Part shown: positions 1 through 11,026 of the stretch, piece by piece
Position numbering within the stretch: position 1 is the first letter of the stretch
Layout of the letters: every line of letters starts with the position of its first letter
Assembly (NCBI GenBank): GCA_032718475.1
Contig: JAUCBJ010008981.1
Coordinates: 1-60,152, forward strand
Direction: 5' to 3'
Source: Nemertoderma westbladi
Taxonomy: Eukaryota; Xenacoelomorpha; Nemertodermatida; Nemertodermatidae
Length of the DNA stretch: 60,152 nucleotides
Notes under the pieces: model-generated
Database searches by the model: none
What the model saw: the letters and a program-made list of their open reading frames with translations, nothing else
What the model was told of the DNA's origin: nothing
Made by a program: the position numbers and the translations under genes

Positions 1-3000
1 CAGCGTTTCGTAGGTGATGAAGAGTTGCGGAGAAGACTAGATGGGCTTAGCCCTAATAGTGAAGGAGCCCAGCGTGTGTTGGATGCAATTGATGTGGATA
101 GGTTAGCGGCGAACCAAGCTAAATTCGATGAACAACTCCGCATCGCTAGAGACCAAGAAGAACAATTAAAGAAAAAACGTATAGACGATAGAAAGGCAGC
201 GGCAGTGGCAGCAGCAGTGGCAGAGGCAGAAGCGGAAAGAAAGGCGGCAGCAGCAGTGGCAGAGGCAGAAGCGGAAAGAAAGGCAGCAGTGGCAGAGGCC
301 GAAGCGGAAAGGAAAGCGGCAGTAGCAGAGGCAGCGGCAGAAACCGAAAGAAAAGCGGCACTAGCAATAGCAGAAGCAGTGGTAGAAGCAGAACGGAGGG
401 CATCTGAAGAGGCAACCCAACTAGAGTTGGAAATTCTTCAAGAGAAGCAAGACAACTTCAATAAACAGTTAACAGCGAGCAATATGCAGATGATGAGTCG
501 ATCTACTCCCAAGAGACAGGGGTATACATCATCTGAGGAAGGCGATACCACCGACACCGAAGGCGGAGGAAATCGACCTCGCCTAAGCAGACGTAAAAGA
601 ACATTCCACCGTCAGAAATTGCCTGATTTGCCTCCAGCTGTTAGAAGGCAACTAAATAACACCAACTTAGGTAGTACAGAGCCCACAGACCAAATAATTA
701 CAATAGAAAGACTCCCTACTATAGTAGATGAGCCTGAAATAATTAGGCCTGTTCTTGAAATCACCCCTTCGGTGATAGACACACCTGTGCTCCCTGAAGC
801 TACTTCTAAATTCCCTCTACATAGCACTAAGCTACCTGTGCCCAGTAGAACTGCCCAGGAGACAGTTCAGGTCCTGGACCCCGAGCGAAATATTCCAGAT
901 TTGTCGCCCGTTGTCCCTCGTCCGCCCGCTACGACGTTGGCGGATCCCGTTTCGGCGGTTGATTGGGTGGACGAGAGACGGCGGGGGATGGACATTCTCC
1001 TCAGAAAGATGGAGGAGAATCAAACACGCTCCTCTCAACAGGTCCGAGAGTTAGAAGGGACTGTTCAACAGTTAAAGGGCACAGTAAGGGAAAGTAGGCT
1101 GGAGTTGCAAGAAGTGCAGCAAAGTATCGCGCTAGAGCGCGATAAATTAGTAAATACTCAAAAGGGTATACCACCACCCTCTGTAACAATGTGTCAACCC
1201 GTTAGGTCTGAAGTATCCCATGCGCAAGGTGTGGAGCCTACACGCATTTATACTGCTAGCGAAGTAGAAACTCCTATAGTGAACCCTATTAAGGGTAATT
1301 ATAGACCTGTTGATAATGATATTCCATATAGAACTGACCATAATCCTAGAAATTTATATACCGATAACTCGATATTAAATAGCACGATGGCCCAAGAAAG
1401 TTTTACGCGTCAAATGGCTAGAACCGAAGCCCGGCAAGCGGTAAAGGTTGGAGAGATCGTCAAGTTCAATGGAGATGAGATGAAATGGTTACCTTTTAAT
1501 GAATATTACAAAGATAACATACAGAACTCTGTACTATCTAATGGAGAAAAACTTAGATACCTCATCGAGTGCTTGGAAGGATCTCCCAAGTTAATGGCGT
1601 TAAAGTTTATTGGACATCCATACGGATTAAGACAAGTTTGGGATACACTAAACATCAGGTATGGTAATAGGAATAATATCGCTGGGTACTTATATGCAAA
1701 GTTAGTAGCGCCCCGAAAGTTTATTAGTAGCGGAATTATCGAGTTTTCCGATGAGATCCAGGAGATCTGCAGACAATTAGATTGGCTAGGTAAGTCTCAT
1801 GAGTATCAGAACACTATGGTTATTAGAGCAGTGGCTTCTACTTTACCGAAAGGTGGAGTAGGCACACGCTGGGATAAGAAAGTTTTATATATGATGGAAC
1901 AACAACGGCGAGACCCTACCATGGCTGATCTCATGTCATTCCTAGATGGAGAAGTGAAATTACAGCTCCTGAAACAGTCTAGGGAGAAAACACCGGAAAA
2001 CAAGGTAAGTGAAAAACCCGTCTCTAGGAGAAAAATAACACCAGTATGTTATACCGATGACGGCGAAAGCCAGACTTCTCAAGGAGAAGATAGCGGGAAG
2101 GACACGGATAGATCTTATTACGTGAATAAAATGCCTAAAGATCAGGTAAGTAAATTCAAGTCTCGATCAAATGACAGGAGAGAACCGATAAGAAAAACTC
2201 CTCCCACGTCTCCCAAGAGAATTCAGGTGAGAAAGCCCGAAGAAAAGGCAAGTGTACACAATGTGACTCAGAATAAGGTAAGTAACATCAAACCGAAATG
2301 TGCGCTGTGTGACGGGACCCACTATTTGAATAGGTGTGATGAATTTCTAAAGAAATCATTAACGGAGAGACGCGAAGTTATGTGGGATAAGCGGTTATGT
2401 TATAATTGCCTCAGACAAGGACACCAACGGCGTACCTGTTACTCAGACATAAGGTGTGCAAAGTGTGGTGCGAAACATCATATCTTGTTGCACGCTGAAT
2501 TCGATCGAAATAGTCCTAATCAGGTAAGTGATTCCGAACTACATGTCCAATTCAGTGATGTGAACGACACTGATCTATCTGAGATGGAAGGATTCTATAC
2601 GGATGAGTTCTCCGACGAAAACGAATCCTGTTATATGATAAATACCGCAGTGTATCGAGCACTTACATATGAAAAAGATACAGACAGCGACTTCATTCTA
2701 ACTACTTCTGAGCGACAACCATCGTGGAAAGCACCATCTTCCAATGTAGGGATCCGAGAGTTTCCTGTGGTGCAAGTAAGGGTGCACGGACCCAAACGGA
2801 GTTATGTAGTGAACGCCCTCCTGGACTCCGGCAGCACAGGAACATTCATCGATAAAGAGCTAGCCGAAGATATATTTGCTGGACAGCCCAAGTTCCAAAC
2901 CAAGCTAAACATGTCAGGGATCATGCAGGTTTGGAATTCTACTGTAGCTGCCGACTATTATATAGGTGAGTTGTCCACCCCCCAGGACGAACTAGGAGAA

Positions 3001-4035
3001 CATAGCATCAGGTCAGTGAAAATGGTGGCTATAAAGAACTTCGCTACTACTCAAGCAGACCTTTATAATTGGGACGAGGATGAGAGCATCCAACATCTTA
3101 ACATACCTCGATTCCAGACTGATTATCCTGGAGTGCAAATACTCATCGGCCAAAACGCGCATGAGGCGCTGGAGACATTAGAGAAACGGCCTGCTCAACC
3201 GCAGCCACTACAGACCTATGCGGTAAGAACTAGAGTAGGTTGGTACCTTACTGGACCTTCCGGTAGAACGCTCAGGGAAAGACTGCTTCAAGATCGCGTC
3301 TGCCAGGTGAGTGAATGGGAAGATGATACTAGTGAGGGAGACGACCCAACTGAGGGAACACCACATTCCTCAGATAATGACAATCTTAGCTCCAATGTAG
3401 ATCAATGGAGATATTGCCCCAAGAAGTTTAATCCAACGGACATCGCTTCCAGAGGAGCAACTCCTCAAGAACTGACAGATACTATAGACCGGTTAGGTGA
3501 ACCCGACTTCCTGAGTAAGGAGAATGAATGGCCTCCCCATCTTACTCCGACTGAGATTAGACCAGCCAAGGGAGCGGAGAAAGTCGAACCTGAAACCCGG
3601 ACGGGTGGATCGGAGTTATTTGAACCCGGGATAGATCTGTCGGTATTACATGTTGCCAGGGACGACGCCGTGGATCTGGGCCTCCCCTCCGCGAGTGGAT
3701 CCTTCATGAAGATCAGAGAGAGCGATTGGAGCTCTGGAACATCAGACGTCTCGCAGGGACTCTCACCTCTCCTGCAGAGAGCGACGGACCACTATAGCTC
3801 CTGGAATCGGCTTTGTGACGCCGTCATATACTTTGAGCGATGTTTCTATCGTCACTATTCCAGGACGAAGAGGAAACCTGGAATTGTATTCAGGATGCAG
3901 CGACTCAATCACCCAGTCGGTCGTTTGTGTTTATCGGAAGGGAATGGAGGACTCTCCGGAAACTGTGGAAGGCAAGATTCTCTTCCCACGACCACCTCCC
4001 TAATCCTTCAAACATCTAGGGACTCCATAACGTAA
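1..4035 (+). CDS. BEL/Pao Gag-protease polyprotein with in-frame deletion of RT/RNase H (5' end outside window)
   Basis: The frame is open from base 1 to the stop at 4033-4035; the true start is upstream. Order: an Ala/Glu/Arg-rich coiled-coil stretch (about 154-420) built from short AEAEAERKAA-type repeats; a DUF1759-like Gag core (about 1465-1850); two cysteine knuckles (CALCDG at about 2299 and CYNCLRQGH at about 2398) followed by CAKCGAKHH; then the protease active site LLDSGSTGTF with D-S-G at 2824-2832. Right after an acidic linker the frame continues at 3406 with WRYCPKKFNPTDIASRG, which in BEL pol lies after RNase H. The whole RT-RNase H block is therefore missing without a frameshift. 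HYSSW at about 3786 is the linker before the integrase; the last 60 codons may be an integrase tail read partly out of frame. This copy can supply Gag and protease at most. Confidence 0.87.
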   Translation, partial: QRFVGDEELRRRLDGLSPNSEGAQRVLDAIDVDRLAANQAKFDEQLRIARDQEEQLKKKRIDDRKAAAVAAAVAEAEAERKAAAAVAEAEAERKAAVAEAEAERKAAVAEAAAETERKAALAIAEAVVEAERRASEEATQLELEILQEKQDNFNKQLTASNMQMMSRSTPKRQGYTSSEEGDTTDTEGGGNRPRLSRRKRTFHRQKLPDLPPAVRRQLNNTNLGSTEPTDQIITIERLPTIVDEPEIIRPVLEITPSVIDTPVLPEATSKFPLHSTKLPVPSRTAQETVQVLDPERNIPDLSPVVPRPPATTLADPVSAVDWVDERRRGMDILLRKMEENQTRSSQQVRELEGTVQQLKGTVRESRLELQEVQQSIALERDKLVNTQKGIPPPSVTMCQPVRSEVSHAQGVEPTRIYTASEVETPIVNPIKGNYRPVDNDIPYRTDHNPRNLYTDNSILNSTMAQESFTRQMARTEARQAVKVGEIVKFNGDEMKWLPFNEYYKDNIQNSVLSNGEKLRYLIECLEGSPKLMALKFIGHPYGLRQVWDTLNIRYGNRNNIAGYLYAKLVAPRKFISSGIIEFSDEIQEICRQLDWLGKSHEYQNTMVIRAVASTLPKGGVGTRWDKKVLYMMEQQRRDPTMADLMSFLDGEVKLQLLKQSREKTPENKVSEKPVSRRKITPVCYTDDGESQTSQGEDSGKDTDRSYYVNKMPKDQVSKFKSRSNDRREPIRKTPPTSPKRIQVRKPEEKASVHNVTQNKVSNIKPKCALCDGTHYLNRCDEFLKKSLTERREVMWDKRLCYNCLRQGHQRRTCYSDIRCAKCGAKHHILLHAEFDRNSPNQVSDSELHVQFSDVNDTDLSEMEGFYTDEFSDENESCYMINTAVYRALTYEKDTDSDFILTTSERQPSWKAPSSNVGIREFPVVQVRVHGPKRSYVVNALLDSGSTGTFIDKELAEDIFAGQPKFQTKLNMSGIMQVWNSTVAADYYIGELSTPQDELGEHSIRSVKMVAIKNFATTQADLYNWDEDESIQHLNIPRFQTDYPGVQILIGQNAHEALETLEKRPAQPQPLQTYAVRTRVGWYLTGPSGRTLRERLLQDRVCQVSEWEDDTSEGDDPTEGTPHSSDNDNLSSNVDQWRYCPKKFNPTDIASRGATPQELTDTIDRLGEPDFLSKENEWPPHLTPTEIRPAKGAEKVEPETRTGGSELFEPGIDLSVLHVARDDAVDLGLPSASGSFMKIRESDWSSGTSDVSQGLSPLLQRATDHYSSWNRLCDAVIYFERCFYRHYSRTKRKPGIVFRMQRLNHPVGRLCLSEGNGGLSGNCGRQDSLPTTTSLILQTSRDSIT

Positions 4036-5687
4036 CAACATATGGAGTGGGTGTGTGACTCTATTATTTTATATTATTTTATCATTTTTATATTTATGTA
4101 TGTATTACTATGTAATTTTATTATAATCGTTTTATTTAATTTAGTAGAATATTATTTTGGCGATTATTTTGTAGAATAGTGCAATATATTCGTGTTTATT
4201 ACGTACGTAATTACTTATATTATATTTAGTGAGACGGCGAAGAAATAATTATTTTTCTCTTTCCTTACTGTCCGTATTATATTATAAATACGTAACTACA
4301 GTAAGATGAAATGTCTGTACTTATTAAAGTACAATAAAGCCACTACTATATTTAGTATTATTGGTAGGCAGAGTATTAGGAATGCAAAGTTCAGATCCTC
4401 GTGTCTCGGCTAAACCAAGCTCTGGGTAGACCTTGGAAACGACTTGCCTCTTCACACTGACATTGCTTCGTGCGATATTGCTCTCATACCGTATATTAAA
4501 TAATACATATAGTAGCGTGATGTCCATTTAACAGTAGCGTATAACGCAAAATAAATCTGTTAAACCCTTTGACCATCTGTAATTCTAGTCGATTAAGATA
4601 TCGCGGCACCCACCGATATACTTGAAAGACAAATTCTAGAATCAGTGGTTAACGTCCCCAGACAAGTTCTGGAATAAATCGGTGCCCATCTCAAATATTA
4701 ATTATTTAATATTTGCAAATCTAATAAATCAAAATCTGTAAAATTCAGATCCTTCAACAATTCTAGTCAATTAAGATATCGTAGCATTTACCGATATTCT
4801 TAAAAAAGACAATTGTCATAGAATTAAGGATCTTGTGTCCCTAGACATGTTCTAGAATCAAAATATGTCCATTTAATTATCAAATAATAAAATTTCAGGG
4901 AATAAATTTAAATTCATGCCTTTTAATGAATTTAATAAATTGCCATTTTTACGCAATTTATAAAGTTCCCAAAATTCCATTAATTAATAGATCAAGGGAG
5001 CGGAGATTTATCTTATCATGCGTATGAGTGTACGAAAGTCTCCCTAACATAGTTAATAGCCGATAAAATTCGTAAAGTCATGTATAAACAGGACATTGAC
5101 TATTAAAGAATTCCTATTAAATAACATCCCAGATCTGTATGCATTGGAATTACTCTAATTCTACCGCTAGCTTTGCATAATGTCACCATAGCAACAACCA
5201 CGCTAGAATTAGAATTGAGTTAAAAGAACAATAGAAAGCTTGTACCATTGAATAGCATAGGGAATAAATAGCGCACTACTAGTATCCAAGGATACATAAT
5301 AATACAGTGACATTCTGGAAGGCATTGACTAACGGACAAATGGCCCGAATGTGTGTAATTTGTGACAAGTTGTGTGTGTGGTACTTGTGAGTTTATAGGC
5401 GAATGTTACTACTAAGGTGTGTTTACAGTAGCTAGTCGCAATCGTAAAAGTAACCTAACTCTCCAAGGAAAACCTGAAGTACATCTAAGTCTTTGGGACG
5501 GACAGTCGAGTGACTTGTGTCGGTTGTCGTTGTCGTTGTGCGGCTACGTCGTTGGCGAAAGTACAGCGGCGACGACACATCGGCGCTGAGGATCTCGTAC
5601 TGTCCGGGGTTGATTGGGGTAGGCAGCGACGCCCGCTCGCCTAAATATAAACTCCTTATAATGTGGATAAACTCATATATAGCAGAA
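4036..5687 (+). other. BEL-1 internal non-coding stretch between pol remnant and the downstream ORF
   Basis: I see no convincing coding sequence. The segment is AT-rich and matches, in inverted orientation, 24251-25746 of BEL-2 (for example the AAGCCACTACTATATT region at about 4335 against 25575-25590). This shows it belongs to the element. It contains a good CCATAGCAAC motif (about 5187), also present in BEL-2. Short frames here are not conserved between copies. Confidence 0.6.
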
Positions 5688-6359
5688 ATGACGGAGTTGA
5701 TAGAAGATGGTCTTGGTATCGGGGAGCGATATACTCTACTTTTACAAGCGTTTGTTGATAGCTTAATACGCGGCGACATATACGCAGCGTAATGGTACGT
5801 ATATGGGCTTCTTAACTACTGATCATCCTATCGATTTACACAATACGGACTATGTCGACTGTATATCCTGCCCAGCGGAGTCGGAACCATAAATTGAAAT
5901 TCGAATGCGAAAATTCTATTCGAAATCGGCTCGAAAGAAAAGACATTAAAGAAACAAATAAACGCGGTAACTCCAACATATATTGGTAATTCTTGATAGA
6001 AGCATTGTAACAACAAATAAATATCATCCGCGTTACCCCTACCAGATGTGCGTCTTTGGTATTATTACGATAAATGCCCTAGATCCAGCCAATAAACGGA
6101 AAGACATAAACATCCACGGAAACGTTGTGTTAAACACAGTTGTGCTCGTTATATTTACTGGAGTTTCGAGCGAAACTTGTTTGACGTACCACCTATGCTC
6201 ACTCGGCTCGAACGATCCTGGAGTAAACCTACGATCAGAGTCCCGGAATACTCGATCAAACCTCCTCATTCCTTAGTTGGACCTCAGACCTGCGATCCTG
6301 GTGGTGTCGCGGATCCTCGTGGACTGTATTCACTGTTCAAAGATCTAGTGCTACCCTAA
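5688..6359 (+). pseudogene. BEL-1 additional ORF (between pol and 3' LTR), decayed
   Basis: The start ATG at 5688 opens MTELIEDGLGIG and runs into stops after about 35 codons. Further downstream (about 6045-6359) the same protein as in BEL-2 can be followed: NALDPANKRKDI, then VSSETCLTYHL, and in another frame the segment ending KDLVLP before the stop at 6357-6359. The middle part is shortened relative to BEL-2. I do not recognise the family. Its place between pol and the 3' LTR is that of env in some BEL/Pao elements, but I see no signal peptide or clear membrane anchor, so calling it an envelope gene is not justified. Confidence 0.6.
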
Positions 6360-6689
6360 CAATTAATCGGTAACACTCCGACAGTGATTTCTAGCTAGCC
6401 GCCCATCTTACCTAGCCGGATTGTGATGCGGACACCTAATATCACTATCCTACCGTATGGTCGTCCCCGTTTAACGCGATACAACCCTTCATCAAGGTGA
6501 AGGAGAGTTTTGTACGAAACGAGTTAAACGTGATTCTATAAAGATCAAAAAGGAAACCTGCGTTTGTTCAGATAAACGTAAGTTATAACAGTAAGTCCAA
6601 TCGATAAACGAATTGGCCTTATCTCGGTTCGATTGGGAAATCTCGAATCTCTAAGAAGATATCAAGCTTAGAAAACCCTATTCTCTGCG

Positions 6690-6894
6690 AGAGTTGTGGA
6701 CGAACATATCCCATGACAAGCGGAGGAAAATCAGCTCGAGGAGAAGCATATCGAAATGGACGAGACACCGACAGTAAACCCAAACCTTCTAATGCAACCA
6801 TATTGCACCCTTCACCCAGGAGTTATGGCCCTCCTAGTAAAGTGGTTCCCCCCAAAGAGAAAAGGACTCTTGCTAGCTTTAAAAAAACTGCGTA
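6690..6894 (+). pseudogene. BEL-1 second coding remnant before the 3' LTR
   Basis: A stretch reading GKSARGEAYRNG and then PPSKVVPPKEKRTL aligns with BEL-2 at 22734-22960 in inverted orientation (there PPSKVAPPKEKRTL). Conservation of this frame between two diverged copies suggests it was once translated, either as the C-terminus of the additional ORF or as a separate small ORF. In BEL-2 an overlapping frame (LREFLDERIQLRAEENQLEE) looks like coiled coil and is an equally good candidate. The product is unknown. Confidence 0.4.
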
Positions 6895-6984
6895 AACGCC
6901 GTCCGCGCAAGAAAGACTAACTGTTTAGAGTATCTTTAGGTTTTAGAAACTGTGATTTTTATATTTTATAGACTGAAAATCCCA

Positions 6985-6998
6985 TTTTCTGGGAGCGG
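6985..6998 (+). other. BEL-1 polypurine tract before 3' LTR
   Basis: CTGGGAGCGG lies directly before the TG that opens the LTR. The identical stretch abuts the 3' LTR of BEL-2 on the minus strand (about 22651-22660) and is absent next to its 5' LTR. That is the pattern expected of a plus-strand primer site. Confidence 0.7.
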
Positions 6999-8233
6999 TG
7001 TAAAAGCCTTTGCTGAATTGCCCCGTTATTTTTATTATCTTTTACATTAAAATACTCTGTAGTTGATTTAATAAGTGTAAGAGACCGTATTATTGCTGTA
7101 TCGGTGTTTTTAGAGGATCTAAGACCTATTTCCTCCGTATGTGTACTGTGAAAGGCATATTTTATGATTCTATGGCAATTCGTGACGCAAAGGGGTGATA
7201 GCTACTCTTGAACAGTAGTTACTATGACTACGGTTAACAGCTGACATTCATACGTGTTGATTTCCTTTGTTCTACGGCGTCTCTCAGTTCAGTCAGCCAA
7301 TTAGAGCGTTTTTGTGGCTCCTTGTACAGAAAATTTCCGAGAAATGACGCAATGCCTATGTGCAGTGTTTACATTCAGTCCTGAGCCAAAGAAAGAACGG
7401 CTTGGAAGTATTTTGTGCTTTACTGTTTTAGCCGTACACTAGTAGGCTTAATCACAAGGACATATATCCGTTATCTAACTTGACTAACCTAACTCAATGC
7501 AATCAATGCATACTGCAGTACTGCATACACTGCATACTGTGTAACACTGTGCATACTTTATATTGTTATACTGCTATTTGCTGTCTGTACTTCATAATAT
7601 GGTTGATGAATTATTATATTTGGAATAACGATAAATAACCCAGAAAACCCAATATTCTTGATATACTGAAGGTAAGAGAGAAAGGTTATACATAACGATT
7701 GTGACTTATGTTAAAGTGGTTTGAAGTGAATCTAATGTTATTTGATAGCCCCTACATGAGTCAGTCCGTGTTCCTTTTATATGTAACTAAAATCAGTGAA
7801 GATCGGCAGATCAGTGTGCAGTATTGTGCAGCATTGTGTGCGGGTGATACTGATAACGAAGCATTTCCTAAAGAATGCAACATATATGTGAATTATAATT
7901 AAGCCATATCGTTGTGAGTAGTTTAAGTCATAACTCTGTTTATATAAATAAAGCGCCACGTCCTAAAGGAACTGTTAATATTCCCGAAGGTGAATAATAT
8001 TGTCAGAGATTATATAATACTGTCAGTCGAATAATACATTAAGCTTACATAGCAATAAAATTAAGCCGTCGAACCCAATCTCCCGGGAATTATCCAGCGG
8101 GTGAATGATCGCGCACAGATTGGTTTCGACTAGTGTAGTGAATCAAATATTTGTCATCGGCTAAAGTGATTTATTATCTAACAGACATCCTAATTTGGCA
8201 GGTTAAACTGCCAAAGGTCTGAAAGCGCGAACA
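6999..8233 (+). repeat. BEL-1 3' LTR
   Basis: It starts TGTAAAAGCC right after the purine tract and ends GCGCGAACA. The TG...CA ends agree with the two LTRs of BEL-2, to which it is related but clearly diverged. At 1235 bp it is about 100 bp longer than they are. A TATATAAATA box with an overlapping AATAAA signal occurs at 7941-7952. Confidence 0.85.
7941..7952 (+). promoter_or_regulatory. TATA-like box overlapping AATAAA in BEL-1 LTR
   Basis: TATATAAATA is followed without a gap by AAG, giving an overlapping AATAAA. In the BEL-2 LTRs the corresponding site reads TATATATTTAAAG, so the TATA-like part is shared and the poly(A) signal is not. Motif evidence only. Confidence 0.3.
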
Positions 8234-9325
8234 CCGGGTGTGTTGTCATAGCAAAGTTTCAGTTTTTATTATGTGGGACGAGCCACAAAGTACTGCTGAG
8301 AAAGACTGAAAGGTTCAAAGACTGTATGTCAACAATGTTATTATTATTATAGTCTGCGCCACAAACAGAATATGCCAAATAATTAAATTAGCAATATAAA
8401 TTTCAGAAAAATAGCTATCGGACTTGGCTGAAGAAATCGAATTATAATCCACTTAGTTTGTTATATTGATGATATTATTACTCTCTGGGAATGTGTTGGA
8501 ATGGGAGATTGTAAATTATTATTGAACAGTAAATATTACATATCCCATAAAAGTCGTCATAATTAATTGTGTAGAAACAATTGTTCACCTTCTCGTTTAG
8601 ATTAATTAGTAAATAAATAAATTAGTTTAGATATTTTCTGTTAGCGAATTTATTTCGAATAATAAAAAAGTGTGTAGGCCGATTTTATGGTTGTTTAATT
8701 TGCGTTATTATTTTTCGCCGCGACCTAGACTTCTATTAATTGTTAAATCTAATGGTTTTCAAAAAGAAAGGTAACCGTACCTGTACTGGTAAATCTAACT
8801 TGTTATTTATCTGGTTGTGAATCATGGGCATTTTCTTATAAATATTCGGTTGTTAGTGGCAGCAAAGTTTCATTTTTTATTATGTGGGGCAAGCCACAAA
8901 GTCAGCTATGTATCATCACACCATTTAGACAATTGTTTAGTTTAGTATTGGCTAGGATTCTTCCCCCCGGGCTCCTTCCAGCCAGCTTGCTGGCTCTCTA
9001 GTAATATTTAATTAATTAAACTGTAATAAACAAATAGTTAACATAAACAAATTTAAATACATTTTAACTAAAATAATTGCCACTGCAACAATGAAGAATG
9101 TCGATGCAGTGTCGGTTTGTCAATTAGCTTGTCTGTTTATCTCTTTGGGTTATTGGTTTGACTAAATAAACCTCTGAGAAATTTTGACTTGCAAACTGAA
9201 AGTGAAGGAAAATAAACCGGTTTATGTAAGTAATACATAGTATTTATTTTTTTCTTGTAAAATTCCATTTTTATTCGTACAAGCTCCCGGGAACTTTTTT
9301 CTCGATTGCGAAATACCATAATTTC
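8234..9325. other. Intergenic stretch with a 41-bp direct repeat
   Basis: No gene seen. A segment of about 41 bp containing GCAAAGTTTCA, TTTTTATTATGTGG and GCCACAAAGT occurs at about 8250-8291 and again at about 8862-8902. The two copies may be ends of a small unrecognised element of about 0.65 kb. The remainder is AT-rich. Confidence 0.4.
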
Positions 9326-10016
9326 CAACACGAAATCAAAAAGCTGCATTAGGAATAATTGTATTGTTAAACCCAGTTCATTAAGGCAAAGTCTTATGTT
9401 AACAAACCCAACAGTATACAATAAGCCGCCTGGCTTATGGGGATACGGATACATAAAGGGTTGAATAGTTATGAAGTGTTCATCCTTGGGGGTTAGCGTT
9501 GTTTCTTTTCAGGTACCATCCAAGAGAGAAGGTGCTTCCGTTATTTCATGTTTCCTTCCTTCACTTTACTTTACATCATTTAGGTAAATAAATACCAATT
9601 ACGTCACACAATGTGCAGCTGTATGTAAAGTAATAAATTTCGGCAGTGTATCGCACTGTACTGTATGTCCAAGTTTAGGAACGGATACCGCAGAAATATA
9701 CCACCGACAACAGTCTGACTACCACCGACAAAAACTAATAATAATAGCAAAACACCGACATATGAAAAACACTAACGATTTTTACCATTACGTTATGCAA
9801 TATAATAATTTAAAACAGATAATTTATGAAGGTGGTATTATATTTTAAAGAAGTTATGATGACTAATTACACCACCGACAACAACAGGCCGACAGTGGAC
9901 AATATAATTTGTTATAAATATTTCGACTGATTGTTTTATCATGCAGTGAAATAGTTAACTATCATCGCCGAAGTTATCGGTATACTGTCGGTTTGCGATT
10001 TTACCTGTCGGTTTGT
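9326..10016. repeat. 0.68 kb direct repeat, copy 1 (ACCGACA-rich element)
   Basis: Starts CCAACACGAAAT and ends TTTTACCTGTCGGTT. It aligns end to end with 11027-11699 with scattered substitutions and small indels. It carries four ACCGACA heptamers in its middle (9703, 9724, 9754, 9874) and two in reverse orientation at its right end (9986, 10006). No coding capacity. It could be a long terminal direct repeat of a non-autonomous element or half of a 1.7 kb tandem duplication. Confidence 0.7.
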
Positions 10017-11026
10017 GTCTTTTGTTGTCGATGTTATGTCAAATGTGTCGGTAGCGTATTACTTTGAAGGCAATTTTCTCGGAATGACATTCTTTCACGT
10101 AAATTTTTTATTCACAAATTATTGTTATTTACAAATTAATTAACAACCGCAGGGGGTAGCCCCCCGTAATTAATGTCTCATATTTACACAATGCAAGACG
10201 GCGTAACTGACAGACTTACGGGGGTTTGTCATTGTGACATTTCTTGCATTGTATCGAATGCATTTACATACACTTTGTACAACGCAAAAACGCTGTTAGT
10301 ACAAAAGACAACCCTGAAGTTAAAATATTAATGGAAAGTGAAAAATAACACGCCGAAAAATTTCCCACCCCCAGAAGAAATTAGAAATTTACGGACAATT
10401 TAAACCAACAATCTGAAGACAAAAGGTAATTTGCGTTTTACTCGAAATTACTTTTTTGACTTACGGTCTTTTTATATTGAACGGCAGAATTGGTGTTATA
10501 ATATCTTCACAAGGAAATAAGCAGTCAGCCAACAGTGATAGAGTTGTCTAAGAGTGTCGGTTTGCCATTTTGTTTGTCGGTTGGTTGACTACCAAAGGCA
10601 ACTTTTCACATACACCGATATAAACAAAGTATTTCAATTTTTCATAATGGCAAAATGCCACCAGCCCCTCCCCCAGAGAGACCACTATCACCACACTTAG
10701 CTTTTCATTTCTTCCGGAGTAATTTTTATATTTTGAGAATTACTCAAAGTGTATTATGTAGAATGAATTTAATTTAGGAAAATATATTTTTGATGTCTAT
10801 CTGTCAACCAATCTTTCAATCGATCAATATATTTTTCCACCAACACATCAATCAATACATACTGTATACAGTAGGTACCTGAAATGTATAAGTAAAAAAG
10901 TACTGTAACAAAAAGTAAAACACATTATCGTATACAATAGGCTATATTGCGCCTCTGCATTCTCACGGGCTGGGCACCGTTTTTTGTTTCGGTCGCCCAA
11001 ATTCTATACAGTAAATGCCAACACGA
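10017..11026. other. Spacer between the two 0.68 kb direct repeats
   Basis: Non-coding. Three more TGTCGGT heptamers lie here (10046, 10555, 10575). ACAATGCAAGA at 10188-10198 is matched by its reverse complement TCTTGCATTGT at 10241-10251, and a second pair, CCCCCGTAA/TTACGGGGG, also lies in this part. This makes a compact hairpin-capable block. Confidence 0.5.

Larger units (their letters stand above)
1..8233 (+). mobile_element. BEL-1: 5'-truncated (by window edge) BEL/Pao LTR retrotransposon, pol-deleted
   Basis: In order on the + strand: gag-protease reading frame (1-4035), a 1.6 kb non-coding stretch, remnants of an additional ORF (5688-6894), a purine-rich tract and a 3' LTR (6999-8233). 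Assignment to BEL/Pao rests on the Gag core of DUF1759 type, CCHC knuckles and a DUF1758-type aspartic protease in one frame. The same order is found inverted in BEL-2 (21515-33003), and aligning the two by eye defines the LTR and the deletions. RT, RNase H and nearly all of the integrase are missing. The 5' LTR would lie left of base 1, so the TSD cannot be tested. Confidence 0.88.

Noticed and set aside
146-415. Leucine/proline-rich minus-strand frame opposite gag
   Set aside because: It is the antisense shadow of the Ala/Glu repeat coding for the Gag coiled coil; the matching antisense frames in BEL-2 (28131-28535) arise the same way.
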